The notes beneath the pieces were generated by a model, which saw only the letters and a list, made by a program, of their open reading frames with translations, searched no databases and was not told the origin of the DNA. A program made the translations under genes and the position numbers. DNA of 64,000 bases from Hydrogenophaga sp040372165 (lineage in GTDB: Bacteria; Pseudomonadota; Gammaproteobacteria; Burkholderiales; Burkholderiaceae_C), in the NCBI RefSeq assembly GCF_040372165.1, contig NZ_BAABWG010000005.1:101140-165139 (forward strand). Direction: 5' to 3'. Positions 18,865-27,687 of this stretch are shown here, one piece after another (position 1 is the first letter of the stretch; every line of letters begins with the position of its first letter).

Positions 18865-19713
18865 TTACACCGTCTCCAACGCCAGCACGCCCGTGGCAGT
18901 GTTGGAGATGGGGATGTGGTAGTTGCTGTGCACCTTGCGCACGCCAGCGCCACCGGCCGTGAGGGCCGCGCGCATGGCCAGCCACATGAGCAGTTCCACG
19001 CCTTGCGTGCCGGCCTTTTCCACTAACTCCAGATCGCTGAATTGCGTGGCCCATTCAGGGTTGCTTTCCATGGATTCGAGGAACTGCAGGTCGAAGGCCT
19101 TGTTGATGAAGCCGGCGCGCTCGCCTTCGAGTTGGTGAGAGAGGCCTCCGGTGGCCATGACGGCGACTTTCTTGTCGCTGTCCCAGTTCACGATGGCCTC
19201 GCCCACTGCCTTGCCCAACTTGTAGCAGCGCTTGGCGGTAGGCAACGGGAACTGCACCGTGTTGATGTTGATGGGGACGATCTGCACCGGCGCCACGGCT
19301 TCATTCGGCCAGAACAGTTTGAACGGCAGTGTGCAGGCATGGTCGACCAGCATTTCCTGACAGGTCACGATGTCGAACTCTTTGGCGATGAGCTCATTGA
19401 TGAGGTGCCAGGACAGGTCCACGCAGCCTTGCATGGGCGGCAGCGTGGGAATGCCCCAACCTTCATCGGCATTGCTGTAGGTGGCGGCCGCGCCCACGGC
19501 AAAGGTGGGCATCTTGTCGAGGAAGAAGTTCAGGCCGTGGTCGTTGTAGAACACGACAACCACGTCGGGCTGATGCTCGCCCAGCCACTGGTGGATGGGC
19601 GGAAAGCCGTCGAAGAACGGCTTCCAGTACGGTTCGTTTTGCAGACCTTTGTGGATGGCGCCGCCGATGGCGGGGATGTGCGAGGTGGCCAGACCACCGA
19701 TGAGTTGTGCCAT
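18865..19713 (-). CDS. class III extradiol dioxygenase, catalytic (beta) subunit, LigB/PmdB-like
   Basis: The 282-residue protein is the iron-binding subunit of a protocatechuate 4,5-dioxygenase-type enzyme. His12 in ATSHIPAIGG, His59 in VFYNDHGLNFF and a Glu in GTQGVELLMW near residue 240 are the expected Fe(II) ligands; the ATGGLSHQLEG motif supplies the catalytic His. The small subunit gene lies upstream at 19897. This is the second LigAB pair in the window and differs clearly from PmdB at 31126 (for example GLATSHIPAIGGAIHKG against SVYTSHVPAIGAAMDLG). Substrate may be protocatechuate or a related methoxylated or substituted catechol acid; the neighbouring P450 hints at the latter. Confidence 0.88.
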   Translation of the reverse strand: MAQLIGGLATSHIPAIGGAIHKGLQNEPYWKPFFDGFPPIHQWLGEHQPDVVVVFYNDHGLNFFLDKMPTFAVGAAATYSNADEGWGIPTLPPMQGCVDLSWHLINELIAKEFDIVTCQEMLVDHACTLPFKLFWPNEAVAPVQIVPININTVQFPLPTAKRCYKLGKAVGEAIVNWDSDKKVAVMATGGLSHQLEGERAGFINKAFDLQFLESMESNPEWATQFSDLELVEKAGTQGVELLMWLAMRAALTAGGAGVRKVHSNYHIPISNTATGVLALETV

Positions 19714-19816
19714 GTTGATTCTCCTGACGGATCAGATCTTCTGAATTCGAGTGAGTGACTCAGGTGCCATGTCGCCATGCTGTTGAGTCGATGCTGAGGA
19801 GCGAGCGATTGGCCTT

Positions 19817-19896
19817 GGACACCCGTGGAACCGGCTTTGCCGGGCCACCGGGGTGCAGCCCCCTTCCAGGGGGAAGGCGCACAGCGCCGCAGGGGG
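19817..19896 (-). repeat. three-hairpin intercistronic element, copy A
   Basis: Read on the minus strand it begins directly after the stop codon of the small-subunit gene. It contains stem 1 (GGCGC-TGT-GCGCC), stem 2 (CTTCCCCCT-GGAAGGGGG type) and stem 3 (CCGGC-AAA-GCCGG). The stems have different sequences from the copies at 32073, 33555, 49607, 51017 and 51915 but the same arrangement. It sits between the two subunit genes of one enzyme. Confidence 0.7.
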
Positions 19897-20247
19897 TCAG
19901 CACTGGTTGTTGGCTGCCACGAGCTTGGCCTTGAACTCGTCCTTGCTCATGCCGGTCTGCTGGGCACCAATGTCCTGCATGTCCAGACCAAAGATGCCGG
20001 CGAACTTGGCCAGGTAGTAGGCATTGCCGCCCGCTTCCAGCAAGGCCAGCACCTGCTTGGAGCGAATGGCCTCGGCTTGCTGCTCGTTCAGGCCGTACTT
20101 CTGCATGTAGGCCTCGGGGTCGGCGACAAAGGCGTCGCGGTTGGCCTTGTCGTTGAAGGAAAAGCACATCTTGTTCAGTGCAAGGCCTTTGGCCGCCATT
20201 TCACCGTCAAACGGCGTGGTGCCGGGAATGCTGATCTTGTTGCTCAC
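19897..20247 (-). CDS. class III extradiol dioxygenase, small (alpha) subunit, LigA/PmdA-like
   Basis: The 116-residue protein is the LigA-type helical subunit that caps the active site of LigB. It starts SNKISIPGTTPFDGEMAAKG, has LNKMCFSFNDKANRDAF and the typical GGNAYYLAKFAGIFG segment followed by the TGMSKDEFKAKL tail. The GTG at 20247 is the best start, with AGAGGAGACTCGCT in front; earlier in-frame codons are not protein-like. It precedes the catalytic subunit in the usual A-B order with a 183-bp gap holding a hairpin element. The divergent LysR gene at 20355 probably controls it. Confidence 0.87.
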   Translation of the reverse strand: MSNKISIPGTTPFDGEMAAKGLALNKMCFSFNDKANRDAFVADPEAYMQKYGLNEQQAEAIRSKQVLALLEAGGNAYYLAKFAGIFGLDMQDIGAQQTGMSKDEFKAKLVAANNQC

Positions 20248-20354
20248 AGCGAGTCTCCTCTGAATGTTCCGCTTGTGAAGCGGTGCGTCGACAACTGAAG
20301 GAAAGTTTGCGCCGCTCATTGCAAAAAATAAACACATGATTCATCATATATTTC
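20248..20354. promoter_or_regulatory. divergent control region, dioxygenase versus LysR gene
   Basis: This 107-bp AT-rich gap separates the two divergent genes. It holds ATGAT-TC-ATCAT (20336-20347), a perfect 5-bp-arm inverted repeat just before the LysR start codon. It is the expected place for LysR binding, but no convincing -35/-10 pair was identified. Confidence 0.45.
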
Positions 20355-21305
20355 ATGAGCAATATCGATTGGTTGGATCTGGATGCGTCGCTGCTGAAAA
20401 CCTTGGTTGCGGTACTGGAGCACGGCAGCGTCACCCAGGCGGCCCACGCCCTGGGCGTGACCCAATCGGCCGTAAGCCATCAGCTGGACAAGCTGCGGGC
20501 CATCACGGGCGACGCCTTGTTCGTCAAGAGCGGGCGCGGCATTGTGGCCACAGCCCGTGCGCTGGCACTGGCCGAGCCGGCACGTTTGCTCTTGCGTGAC
20601 ATGGAACGGTTTGCCCATGCAGGCGATTTCGACCCGGCGCGCTGGCAGGCAACCGTCACCATTGCGGCCAACGATTTCCAGCGAGAGGTGTTGCTGCCAT
20701 CGCTGATGGTGCGTTTGCGAATATCGGCGCCCGGTGTGACGCTGCGCGTCATCCCCTCCGATGTGCCCAGCCTGGACATGTTGCGTGATCGGCATTGCGA
20801 CATCGCCATCAGTCCTCGCCCGCCGGAAGGGAGCGACATCCTGCAGCAAAGACTGTTCGTCGACGAATACCGCGTGTACTATGACCCGGGGGTCCGGGAA
20901 CCACCGCGCCAGCTCAAAGACTACGAAGCCGCCGAGCACATCACCGTGGTCTATGAGCCCCGACGCAGCCTGCAGGTCGACACGGACCTGGCAGCAGCGG
21001 GCGTCCGCCGCCACTTTGCCGTGCAGGTGCCGGGCTTTGCCGCATTGCCCGCCTTTCTGGCCGGCAGTGATTGGCTGGCCACCGCACCGTCGCTTCTCGC
21101 CCTGGGCTTCATGCGTCCGTTTGCCAGCGTGGCTGTTCCTGTGTCGAAGTGCCCTCGTTTGCCGATGTACCTGATTTGGCATCGACAACACCATGATGAC
21201 GCAGCACACCGCTGGCTGAGAGAGCAGCTGCTCGAGGTAGCCAAGGCAGCGTTGCCACAGCCACCAGCCAGACGCAGCCGCAACACTCGGCCTCGGTCAG
21301 TCTGA
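20355..21305 (+). CDS. LysR-family transcriptional regulator
   Basis: The 316-residue protein has the N-terminal LysR helix-turn-helix: LLKTLVAVLEHGSVTQAAHA followed by LGVTQSAVSHQLDKLR. The rest is the substrate-binding domain (VTIAANDFQREVLLPSLM, later RHCDIAISPRPPEG). It is divergent from the LigAB-like genes and is their likely activator, with the aromatic substrate as inducer. The last 9 bp overlap the convergent AraC-family gene. The LysR branch with the LDASLLKTL opening resembles NodD/PcaQ-unlike, 'NocR-like' regulators; exact orthology is not claimed. Confidence 0.88.
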   Translation: MSNIDWLDLDASLLKTLVAVLEHGSVTQAAHALGVTQSAVSHQLDKLRAITGDALFVKSGRGIVATARALALAEPARLLLRDMERFAHAGDFDPARWQATVTIAANDFQREVLLPSLMVRLRISAPGVTLRVIPSDVPSLDMLRDRHCDIAISPRPPEGSDILQQRLFVDEYRVYYDPGVREPPRQLKDYEAAEHITVVYEPRRSLQVDTDLAAAGVRRHFAVQVPGFAALPAFLAGSDWLATAPSLLALGFMRPFASVAVPVSKCPRLPMYLIWHRQHHDDAAHRWLREQLLEVAKAALPQPPARRSRNTRPRSV

Positions 21306-22214
21306 AGCTGGGGCACCCTGCTTCGACCGGCGCCATTGCTGGGGGCTCATGCCGGTGTGGCGCTTGAAGAAGCGGGAAAAATAGGCGGGGTCCTCAAAGC
21401 CCAGCTCCATGGACAAACTGGCCGCCGGTGCGGCCACATAGAGCAGGCGACGGCATGCCTCTCGAATCAGGCGTTCGTGTACGAGGGTCAGCGCACTGCA
21501 TTGGCGTTGTGCCCTCACCAGGCGGTTCAATCGCTGAGTAGACAAACCCAGCTTGGCGGCATAGTCGTCCATGCTCCAGTGTTCGGCGTAGTGCGCCTCG
21601 ATGAGCATCAGGTAGCGCGTGAACAGGCTTTGCTGGTCCGTCGCGCTGCTCATCAGGTCTCGCCGCTCGCCCATTCGTGCCAGTCGCCAGACGACTGCCC
21701 GTGCCAGCCATCCGATGACCGGGCTGTCGGCCGCGTCTGGACTGTTGAACTCTGCTGTGAGCCCTGCCAACTGATGCCGCAACCGGTCCGCGTCGGCGGG
21801 TTGTTCGCGCAAGTCGATCACGCCGGGGGAATCGAACAGGGTCTGAAACGATTGACCGACCTGCTGGAAGTCGCCCTCCAGCAACAAGCGCGGTGAGAGT
21901 GTGAGCACATGTCCGTCGGTGTCCGGCGCAAAACGAAACCCGTGCACCACGCCTGGCGGTGCCACGATGGCCGCCGGGCCCGCTACCGAACCCTGCCAGT
22001 CGTCGAGTGCCACGTCCGCACGCCCTTCATGCAGACACAGCACCTGGTGCAGGCCTGTATGCACGTGGGGCTCGATCTCCCACCGGTAGAGCTGGCTGCG
22101 TGATCGCACGTCTTCAATGTGCAGGATCTCCTGGCCCGGTGCACTGCGCTCGCCGTAAAGGGCGAACTTCGGAATGGAGCGGCGGTGTCGAGGCTTTCCG
22201 GGATGACTGACCAT
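21297..22214 (-). CDS. AraC-family regulator, PobR-like
   Basis: The 305-residue protein has an N-terminal cupin sensor (HVHTGLHQVLCLHEGRADV and GPAAIVAPPGVVHGFRF) and a C-terminal AraC DNA-binding domain ending in LGFEDPAYFSRFFKRHTGMS then PQQWRR. The sensor pattern and the IPKFALYGE opening resemble PobR, the regulator of 4-hydroxybenzoate hydroxylase genes. ATG at 22214 was chosen because upstream codons are Arg/Ser-rich and unlike protein. The gene is divergent from the P450 operon, 113 bp away, and is its probable regulator, with an aromatic carboxylate as effector. It overlaps the LysR gene tail by 9 bp. Confidence 0.85.
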   Translation of the reverse strand: MVSHPGKPRHRRSIPKFALYGERSAPGQEILHIEDVRSRSQLYRWEIEPHVHTGLHQVLCLHEGRADVALDDWQGSVAGPAAIVAPPGVVHGFRFAPDTDGHVLTLSPRLLLEGDFQQVGQSFQTLFDSPGVIDLREQPADADRLRHQLAGLTAEFNSPDAADSPVIGWLARAVVWRLARMGERRDLMSSATDQQSLFTRYLMLIEAHYAEHWSMDDYAAKLGLSTQRLNRLVRAQRQCSALTLVHERLIREACRRLLYVAAPAASLSMELGFEDPAYFSRFFKRHTGMSPQQWRRSKQGAPASD

Positions 22215-22327
22215 TTGTCCATTTTGATCGAAAAGTACAATCAATAGCAGCAAATATTGCATTTTTTGTTTTGTTGTCAGACGTAAAGTGCACTCCATCG
22301 CCAATTCAAGGACCGAAGGAGACACAC

Positions 22328-23521
22328 ATGAGCACGAGTCTGGGCAGCTTTCATTTCGACCCCTATTCCCCGGCCATCGACGCCGACCCGTTCCCTTACT
22401 ACAAGCACCTGCGTGACGAGCACCCCTGCTTCTGGAGCGAGGAAGCCCAGATGTGGGTGCTCTCACGCTACGCCGATATCGTCTCTGCCGGACAGGACTG
22501 GCAGACCTACTCTTCGGCCAGTGGCAACCTGATGACCGAGCTGCCAGGCCGCGCCGGTGCCACGCTGGGCAGCTCTGATCCACCAAAGCACGACCGACTG
22601 CGTGGGTTGATCCAGCACGCCTTCATGAAGCGCAATCTGATGGCGCTGGAAGAGCCCATCCGGGATGTGGCCAGACAGGTGTTTGCCCAACTCAAGGATG
22701 TGAAAGAGTTCGACTTCAAGGACGTGTCAGCGCAGTTCACGGTGAAGGTACTCATGGCTGCCCTGGGACTGCCCATGGGCGAAGACGCGCTGGTGCCCGA
22801 GCATGAAGTTCGCGAGAACGCTGTGCTGATGGTGCAAAGCGATGCCCGTACCCGCGCCAAAGGGCCGGAGCACATTGCGGCCTACAACTGGATGCAGGAG
22901 TACGCCAGCAAGGTGATTGCCATGCGCCGCGCCGAGCCACAGAACGACCTCATCAGCAACTTTGCGCTGGCCGAGATCGATGGTGATCGCCTGGACGACC
23001 GCGAAGTGCTGCTGACCACCACGACGTTGATCATGGCGGGCGTGGAGTCACTGGGCGGCTTCATGATGATGTTCGCCTACAACCTGGCCACCTTCGACGA
23101 GGCGCGCCGCGCCGTGGTGGCCAACCCGGCCCTGCTACCCGACGCCATCGAGGAAAGCCTGCGTTTCAACACCTCGGCCCAGCGCTTCCGTCGCCGCCTG
23201 ATGAAGGACGTGAGCCTGCATGGCCAGACCATGAAGGAAGGCGACTTCGTCTGTCTGGCCTATGGCAGCGGCAACCGCGATGAGCGCCAGTACCCCAACC
23301 CGGATGTGTACGACATCACCCGCAAGCCTCGCGGGCACCTGGGCTTTGGCGGCGGCGTACACGCCTGCCTGGGCACTGCCATTGCGCGCCTGGCGGTGAA
23401 GATCGCTTTTGAAGAGTTCCATCAAGTCGTTCCCGACTATGCCCGCGCAGCAGACCAGCTGCCATGGATGCCGTCGTCAACATTCCGCAGCCCGCTGGTG
23501 CTGCAACTCAGGGCGCTGTGA
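22328..23521 (+). CDS. cytochrome P450 (bacterial class I)
   Basis: The 397-residue soluble monooxygenase has the heme loop LGFGGGVHACLG with the thiolate Cys347, the ExxR helix EESLR, and an I-helix reading LIMAGVESLGG. The usual Asp/Glu-Thr pair for oxygen activation is Glu-Ser here. Electrons should come from the ferredoxin and reductase genes that follow directly. ATG at 22328 lies after an A/G-rich GAAGGAGACACAC. The divergent PobR-like regulator and the nearby LigAB pair suggest an aromatic acid substrate, perhaps O-demethylation of a methoxybenzoate as done by CYP199-type enzymes, but subfamily membership cannot be judged by eye. Confidence 0.93.
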   Translation: MSTSLGSFHFDPYSPAIDADPFPYYKHLRDEHPCFWSEEAQMWVLSRYADIVSAGQDWQTYSSASGNLMTELPGRAGATLGSSDPPKHDRLRGLIQHAFMKRNLMALEEPIRDVARQVFAQLKDVKEFDFKDVSAQFTVKVLMAALGLPMGEDALVPEHEVRENAVLMVQSDARTRAKGPEHIAAYNWMQEYASKVIAMRRAEPQNDLISNFALAEIDGDRLDDREVLLTTTTLIMAGVESLGGFMMMFAYNLATFDEARRAVVANPALLPDAIEESLRFNTSAQRFRRRLMKDVSLHGQTMKEGDFVCLAYGSGNRDERQYPNPDVYDITRKPRGHLGFGGGVHACLGTAIARLAVKIAFEEFHQVVPDYARAADQLPWMPSSTFRSPLVLQLRAL

Positions 23522-23563
23522 ATCACACCAGCGCACAAGATCTCATCGAACCACGGAGAAACC

Positions 23564-23887
23564 ATGGCCAACATTACTTTTATTGAAGCTGACGGGCAGT
23601 CCACCACCATCGATCTGGCAGACGGCTGGAGCCTGATGCAAGGCGCCATCACCAATGGCGTCGAAGGCATTGTTGGTGAATGCGGTGGTTCTTGCGCCTG
23701 CGCTACCTGTCACTGCTACGTGGACGACTTTCTGGCGGGCGTGCTGCCGGCACCGAGTGAAGGCGAGCTGGACTTGCTGGAGAACGTTGCCGCAGAGCGC
23801 AAAGCCAACAGCCGCCTGGCCTGCCAGATCAAGGCCAGTGCCGCCATCGATGGCGGCGTGGTGACGCTGCCGGAGTGCCAGGAATGA
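23564..23887 (+). CDS. [2Fe-2S] ferredoxin, putidaredoxin/adrenodoxin type
   Basis: The 107-residue electron carrier binds one [2Fe-2S] cluster through Cys40, Cys46, Cys49 (GECGGSCACATCHCYV) and Cys87 (SRLACQI), the spacing of putidaredoxin. Extra Cys44 and Cys51 flank the site. It lies 42 bp behind the P450 gene, and its stop overlaps the start of the reductase gene by 4 bp, so the three are one operon. Its role is to pass electrons from the flavoprotein to the P450. Confidence 0.94.
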   Translation: MANITFIEADGQSTTIDLADGWSLMQGAITNGVEGIVGECGGSCACATCHCYVDDFLAGVLPAPSEGELDLLENVAAERKANSRLACQIKASAAIDGGVVTLPECQE

Positions 23888-25140
23888 GCAAGCCAACGGG
23901 TGACGCGCCTGGCATGGTGATTGTGGGAGCCGGCCAGGCCGGTGTGCAAGCCGCCGAAGCTTTGCGCGCCGGTGGGTATGAAGGCTCTGTCACCTTGTTG
24001 GGCGACGAGCCCTATGGGCCTTATCACAGACCGCCCTTGTCCAAGGCCTGGCTCGCCGGCGAAATGGATGCTGCCCAACTGATGATGCGCGCGCCCGACA
24101 TGCTGGCGCGCAAGAACATCGACTTGCGCACGCGTGTGTCCGTGGCTTCCATTGACCGCCCGCAGAAGCTGTTGCATCTCAAGAATGGTTCGGTACTGCC
24201 GTATGACGGGCTGGTGCTGGCCACAGGCTCGACGCCTCGCTCGCTGAACATCCCTGGCGCCGATACCATGGGCGTGCTGGCACTGCGCTCCCGCGACGAT
24301 GCCAATGCCATATCCGACAGGATGACGATGTGCGCCGAACAAAGCCGGCCTGTTGTGGTCATCGGCGGCGGTTTCATCGGGCTGGAGGTGGCAGCCACCG
24401 CACGCCAGAAGGACCTGCTGGTCACCGTACTCGAATCGGCGCCGCGCCTGCTCGGTCGAGTGCTCTCGCCGTCCCTCTCGGACTGGTATGCCCGATTGCA
24501 CACCGGTCATGGTGTGACCTTGATGCTGAACACCCAGTGCATCGCCATCGAGCACGATGAACAGGGCGTGACAGGTGTGCGGCTATCCGATGGCAGCTTA
24601 CTGCCCGCCGGCCTGGTAGTGGTCGGCGTTGGTGTACTGGCCAACGATGCAATGGCCAGGAAAGCAGGCCTGCCATGTGATCGCGGCATCATTGTCGACG
24701 CCTGCGGCCGCACCGACGACCCTTTCATCGTGGCTGCTGGCGACTGCACAGCGCGGCGCCTGTCCGATGGCAGCCTGCTGAGGCTGGAGTCAGTGCAGAA
24801 CGCCACCGAGCAGGGCAAGAGCGCCGCGTCGGCCCTGCTGGGCCAGGAGCGCCCGTTCACCGCCACACCGTGGTTCTGGAGCGACCAGTTCGACAAGAAG
24901 CTGCAGATGGCGGGCTTGTCGATGGGTGCTGACCACTGGGCGGTGCGCGGCGACATGGACGCGGGCACCGGGTTCAGTGTCTACCACTTTGCCGGCGACC
25001 GTCTCATCGCAGTCGACAGCATCAACAGCGCCAGGGAGCACCTTCAGGCCCGCAAGCTGCTGGACGCTGGTGTGTCACCAACGGTGGCCCAGGCAACCGA
25101 TACCGGTTTTGATCTGGCCAGCCTGCTGAAGAAAGCCTGA
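23884..25140 (+). CDS. NAD(P)H:ferredoxin reductase, putidaredoxin reductase type
   Basis: The 418-residue FAD protein has two Rossmann motifs: VIVGAGQAGVQAAEALRAGG at the N-terminus for FAD and VVVIGGGFIGLEVAATARQK near residue 157 for NAD(P)H. GPYHRPPLSKAWLAG and the VAAGDCTA motif near residue 280 are standard for this family, and WFWSDQFDKKLQMAGL marks the C-terminal domain. ATG 23884 overlaps the ferredoxin stop (ATGA). With P450 and ferredoxin it forms a complete class I system. The gene ends 11 bp before the convergent histidine kinase gene. Confidence 0.94.
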   Translation: MSKPTGDAPGMVIVGAGQAGVQAAEALRAGGYEGSVTLLGDEPYGPYHRPPLSKAWLAGEMDAAQLMMRAPDMLARKNIDLRTRVSVASIDRPQKLLHLKNGSVLPYDGLVLATGSTPRSLNIPGADTMGVLALRSRDDANAISDRMTMCAEQSRPVVVIGGGFIGLEVAATARQKDLLVTVLESAPRLLGRVLSPSLSDWYARLHTGHGVTLMLNTQCIAIEHDEQGVTGVRLSDGSLLPAGLVVVGVGVLANDAMARKAGLPCDRGIIVDACGRTDDPFIVAAGDCTARRLSDGSLLRLESVQNATEQGKSAASALLGQERPFTATPWFWSDQFDKKLQMAGLSMGADHWAVRGDMDAGTGFSVYHFAGDRLIAVDSINSAREHLQARKLLDAGVSPTVAQATDTGFDLASLLKKA

Positions 25141-25151
25141 AACGGCTGCGG

Positions 25152-26573
25152 TCACGCCCTGAGTGTGACCACCACCGACAAGCCCGGATTGGCATTGCGG
25201 ATCGTGAAGCTACCACCGTGTGCCATGACCACCAGCTTGCACAGGTACAGACCCAGGCCCACACCACCAGCGCCCCGCGTGCGGGCTGAGTCGGGGCGGT
25301 AGAAGGCTTCCGTCAGGCGTTCGAGCTGATCTTCCGGTACACCAGGGCCATGGTCACGAACTTCGACGATGGCTTCATCGGGCGCCTCTCCCTGACGCAC
25401 ACTCACATGCACTTCAGGCGCTTCCGGGGCACCCGTGCTGTGCCGAAGCGCATTGTCCAGCAAGTTGCGCATCAGCAGACGCACGCGCGAAGCATCGACC
25501 GCAACCTTGGGCATGTCCTGCGTGGCATCCACCGTCACGTCCTTTGCTCGAGGGTGGCGCGCAGCCAGGTCGCGCAGCACGCCGCGCGCCAGATCTGGCA
25601 GGTCAATCGGCTCCCTCTGCAGCACCGCATGATTGCCCGCCAGGCGTTCGCTTTCGAGCAGGTCCGCAATCAGGCAGGCCATTTCCTGCAGGTCTCGAAG
25701 CAGGGCAGCGCGGCCGTCTGCCGTATCGCCCTCTTCCGGCAACAGCTCCGCGTTGAGCCGAGCACGGGTCAGCGGACTGCGCAGCTCATGACTGATGGCC
25801 AGCAGCAGGGCTCGCTTGGCTTCGAGCATCTGGTGGATGTCCTTGCCCATCTCATTGATGGTGTCAGCCAGCTGGCCAAGTTCGTCCGGGTGGCGCGTGC
25901 AACGCACCGGAATCGGAGTGGTGAAATCACCTTTGCCAAACCGTTGTGCGCCCGCCTGAATATCGTCCAGAGGCCGCAAGATGAAACGCACGTAGGCGTA
26001 AGCAAGCCAGGTGAGCAGCAGCAGCGCCAGCAAAGCGTAGCCGATCACGCGAGGACGCCGCTCAAAAGCCTGCCCGTCGATCCCGAACGTCACGGTATGG
26101 CCGTCCGCAGTGGTGCGGGTCAGGATGCGGTCCCAATCCTTGCCTCCACCCCAGTGCTCTTTGCCCCAGGCCTCTTCAGAGGTGTCGTCACTGCGCAGCA
26201 GGTGATCATCGCCTTCGCCGTCATCCGGGTGTGACTGCCACTGAAGACTGGGGCCTGAGATGGACACCGTCAAAGGCAACCTCGCCACCACGGCCTGGGC
26301 CTTGACCCGATCGGGCGTACCGGCGTCATTGGTGATTTCCGCCACCAGATGATCCACATAGTCCATCATGATGGGCCGCGCAGCCTCTCGCCAGCCAAGC
26401 GAGAAGGCCTTCTGTGCACCGGCAATGAACACAAAGGTCATGGCCGACGCCAGCAACAGAAACAGCATGACCATCCGCAGCTTGATGGAATGCCCAAGCT
26501 TGTGGCGGGCTCGCCGGTGCCATGGCCCGCAGCCTGGTTCCAGCTCGTCGGTGCTTCGGGATCTCGAGAACAC
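25152..26573 (-). CDS. sensor histidine kinase (CpxA/EnvZ-like)
   Basis: The protein of about 473 residues is a membrane kinase: a first membrane helix (KLRMVMLFLLLASAMTFVFI), a periplasmic domain of about 100 residues, a second helix (VIGYALLALLLLTWLAYAYV), HAMP, the phosphoacceptor AISHELRSPLTRARL, and an ATPase domain with VRDHGPGVPEDQL and GGVGLGLYLCKLV. The start is uncertain: GTG 26573 or TTG 26579, the latter overlapping the stop codon of the response regulator gene, both behind AAGGAG. It is the last gene of a four-gene minus-strand operon with a Spy/CpxP-like protein, which suggests envelope stress sensing. Confidence 0.9.
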   Translation of the reverse strand: MFSRSRSTDELEPGCGPWHRRARHKLGHSIKLRMVMLFLLLASAMTFVFIAGAQKAFSLGWREAARPIMMDYVDHLVAEITNDAGTPDRVKAQAVVARLPLTVSISGPSLQWQSHPDDGEGDDHLLRSDDTSEEAWGKEHWGGGKDWDRILTRTTADGHTVTFGIDGQAFERRPRVIGYALLALLLLTWLAYAYVRFILRPLDDIQAGAQRFGKGDFTTPIPVRCTRHPDELGQLADTINEMGKDIHQMLEAKRALLLAISHELRSPLTRARLNAELLPEEGDTADGRAALLRDLQEMACLIADLLESERLAGNHAVLQREPIDLPDLARGVLRDLAARHPRAKDVTVDATQDMPKVAVDASRVRLLMRNLLDNALRHSTGAPEAPEVHVSVRQGEAPDEAIVEVRDHGPGVPEDQLERLTEAFYRPDSARTRGAGGVGLGLYLCKLVVMAHGGSFTIRNANPGLSVVVTLRA

Positions 26574-26575
26574 GT

Positions 26576-27283
26576 TCAATTCAACTCCTTGCGCAATGCC
26601 AGGGTATAGCCGGCATTGCGCAGCGTCTTGATGCAAGCCAATGGCTCCAGTTTCTTGCGTAGGCGACTGACCACAATGTCCACCGCTCGGGTATAGAGGT
26701 CGGCCTCGTGCCCTCGCAACTGGTTGAGGATGTCGTCGCGGCTATACACGCGACCCGGGTGGCGTGCCAGCATCACCAGCAGCTCGTACTCGGTGCCGGT
26801 CAGCTCCACTGCCTCACCCTGTCGCAGCACACTGCGGCGAGCGGTGTCTATGGCCAGCCCCTCGAAACGCAACACCTCGTCGTCACCATCACTTCCATGG
26901 TTCGACGATGCACTGCCTTGTACGGGGCGCCTGCGCATCACGGTTTGCACCCGGGCCACCAGCTCACGCGGCTCGAACGGTTTGGGCAGATAGTCGTCCG
27001 CCCCCAGTTCCAGACCCACCACGCGGTCCATCACGTCGCCGCGCGCAGTGAGCATCACAATGGGAATATCGTTGTCCTTGCGAATGGTCCGGCACAGCTC
27101 GAAACCATCCATTTCAGGCAACATGACGTCCAGAATGGCCACGTCGTAGCCGCCGGCCGCCAGACGTTCCAGCCCCTGGCTGGGTCGAACAGCTTGCTCC
27201 AGCGCCATGTCAAAGCGCTTGAAGTAGGTTGCCAGGGGGGGGCCGAGCTGATCGTCGTCGTCAATGAGCAGAATTTTGTGCAT
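26576..27283 (-). CDS. OmpR-family response regulator (CpxR-like)
   Basis: The 235-residue regulator has a receiver domain with acidic pocket DDDD (residues 8-11), phosphoacceptor Asp52 in ILDVMLPEMDGFEL, and Lys in LPKPFEPRELVAR. The C-terminal winged helix reads LTGTEYELLVMLARHPGRVY and then VDIVVSRLRKKLEP. The kinase gene overlaps its stop codon. Its start lies 4 bp after the stop of the preceding small gene and has only a weak ribosome site, so translational coupling is likely. It probably controls envelope stress genes, including the Spy-like gene at the head of its own operon. Confidence 0.93.
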   Translation of the reverse strand: MHKILLIDDDDQLGPPLATYFKRFDMALEQAVRPSQGLERLAAGGYDVAILDVMLPEMDGFELCRTIRKDNDIPIVMLTARGDVMDRVVGLELGADDYLPKPFEPRELVARVQTVMRRRPVQGSASSNHGSDGDDEVLRFEGLAIDTARRSVLRQGEAVELTGTEYELLVMLARHPGRVYSRDDILNQLRGHEADLYTRAVDIVVSRLRKKLEPLACIKTLRNAGYTLALRKELN

Positions 27284-27286
27284 ATC

Positions 27287-27673
27287 TCATTCTGACATTG
27301 CGGCAAGCCGTGCAGGAAAACGCCTGCGGTGCCGGAGCACGATTTGCCGCACCCGTTGTTGAACCGGGCGCTCCAGAGCGTCAAACGCCTTGGCCGCCTG
27401 TTGCACGTGACGCAACCAGAAGCCTTGCGTGCCCTGGTCCTGATGGTCCAGCAGCGTCAGGGCATGGTCGCGGTCAAACCGGTTGGACCAGAACAAGGTC
27501 AGCCATTCGGCATGAGGGTCCCGAACTTGCAGCATCAGCGCAGGCCCGAGAATCCGCATCTGAAGCAGCAAGCGCTTGTGCACCACCGTTCTGGAAGAAC
27601 CGCCGCCCGGCGGGCGACGGCGCTGGTCCAGGCGGAAGGATGTGGGCATAGGGATCGGCATGATCGCCACCAC
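27287..27673 (-). CDS. uncharacterised small basic protein in the Cpx-like operon
   Basis: The predicted product has 128 residues, starting at GTG 27673 (a second GTG and an ATG follow within five codons). I do not recognise a family. It is rich in Arg, Gln and aromatic residues, with segments such as EWLTLFWSNRFDRDHALTLL and ERPVQQRVRQIVLRHRRRFP. No signal peptide or clear membrane helix is seen. Support for it being real is contextual: it fills the space between the Spy-like gene (15 bp upstream) and the response regulator (4 bp downstream) on the same strand. Competing open frames on the plus strand are of similar length but run against the operon. Confidence 0.5.
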   Translation of the reverse strand: MVAIMPIPMPTSFRLDQRRRPPGGGSSRTVVHKRLLLQMRILGPALMLQVRDPHAEWLTLFWSNRFDRDHALTLLDHQDQGTQGFWLRHVQQAAKAFDALERPVQQRVRQIVLRHRRRFPARLAAMSE

Positions 27674-27687
27674 TGCCTGGGGCTCGA

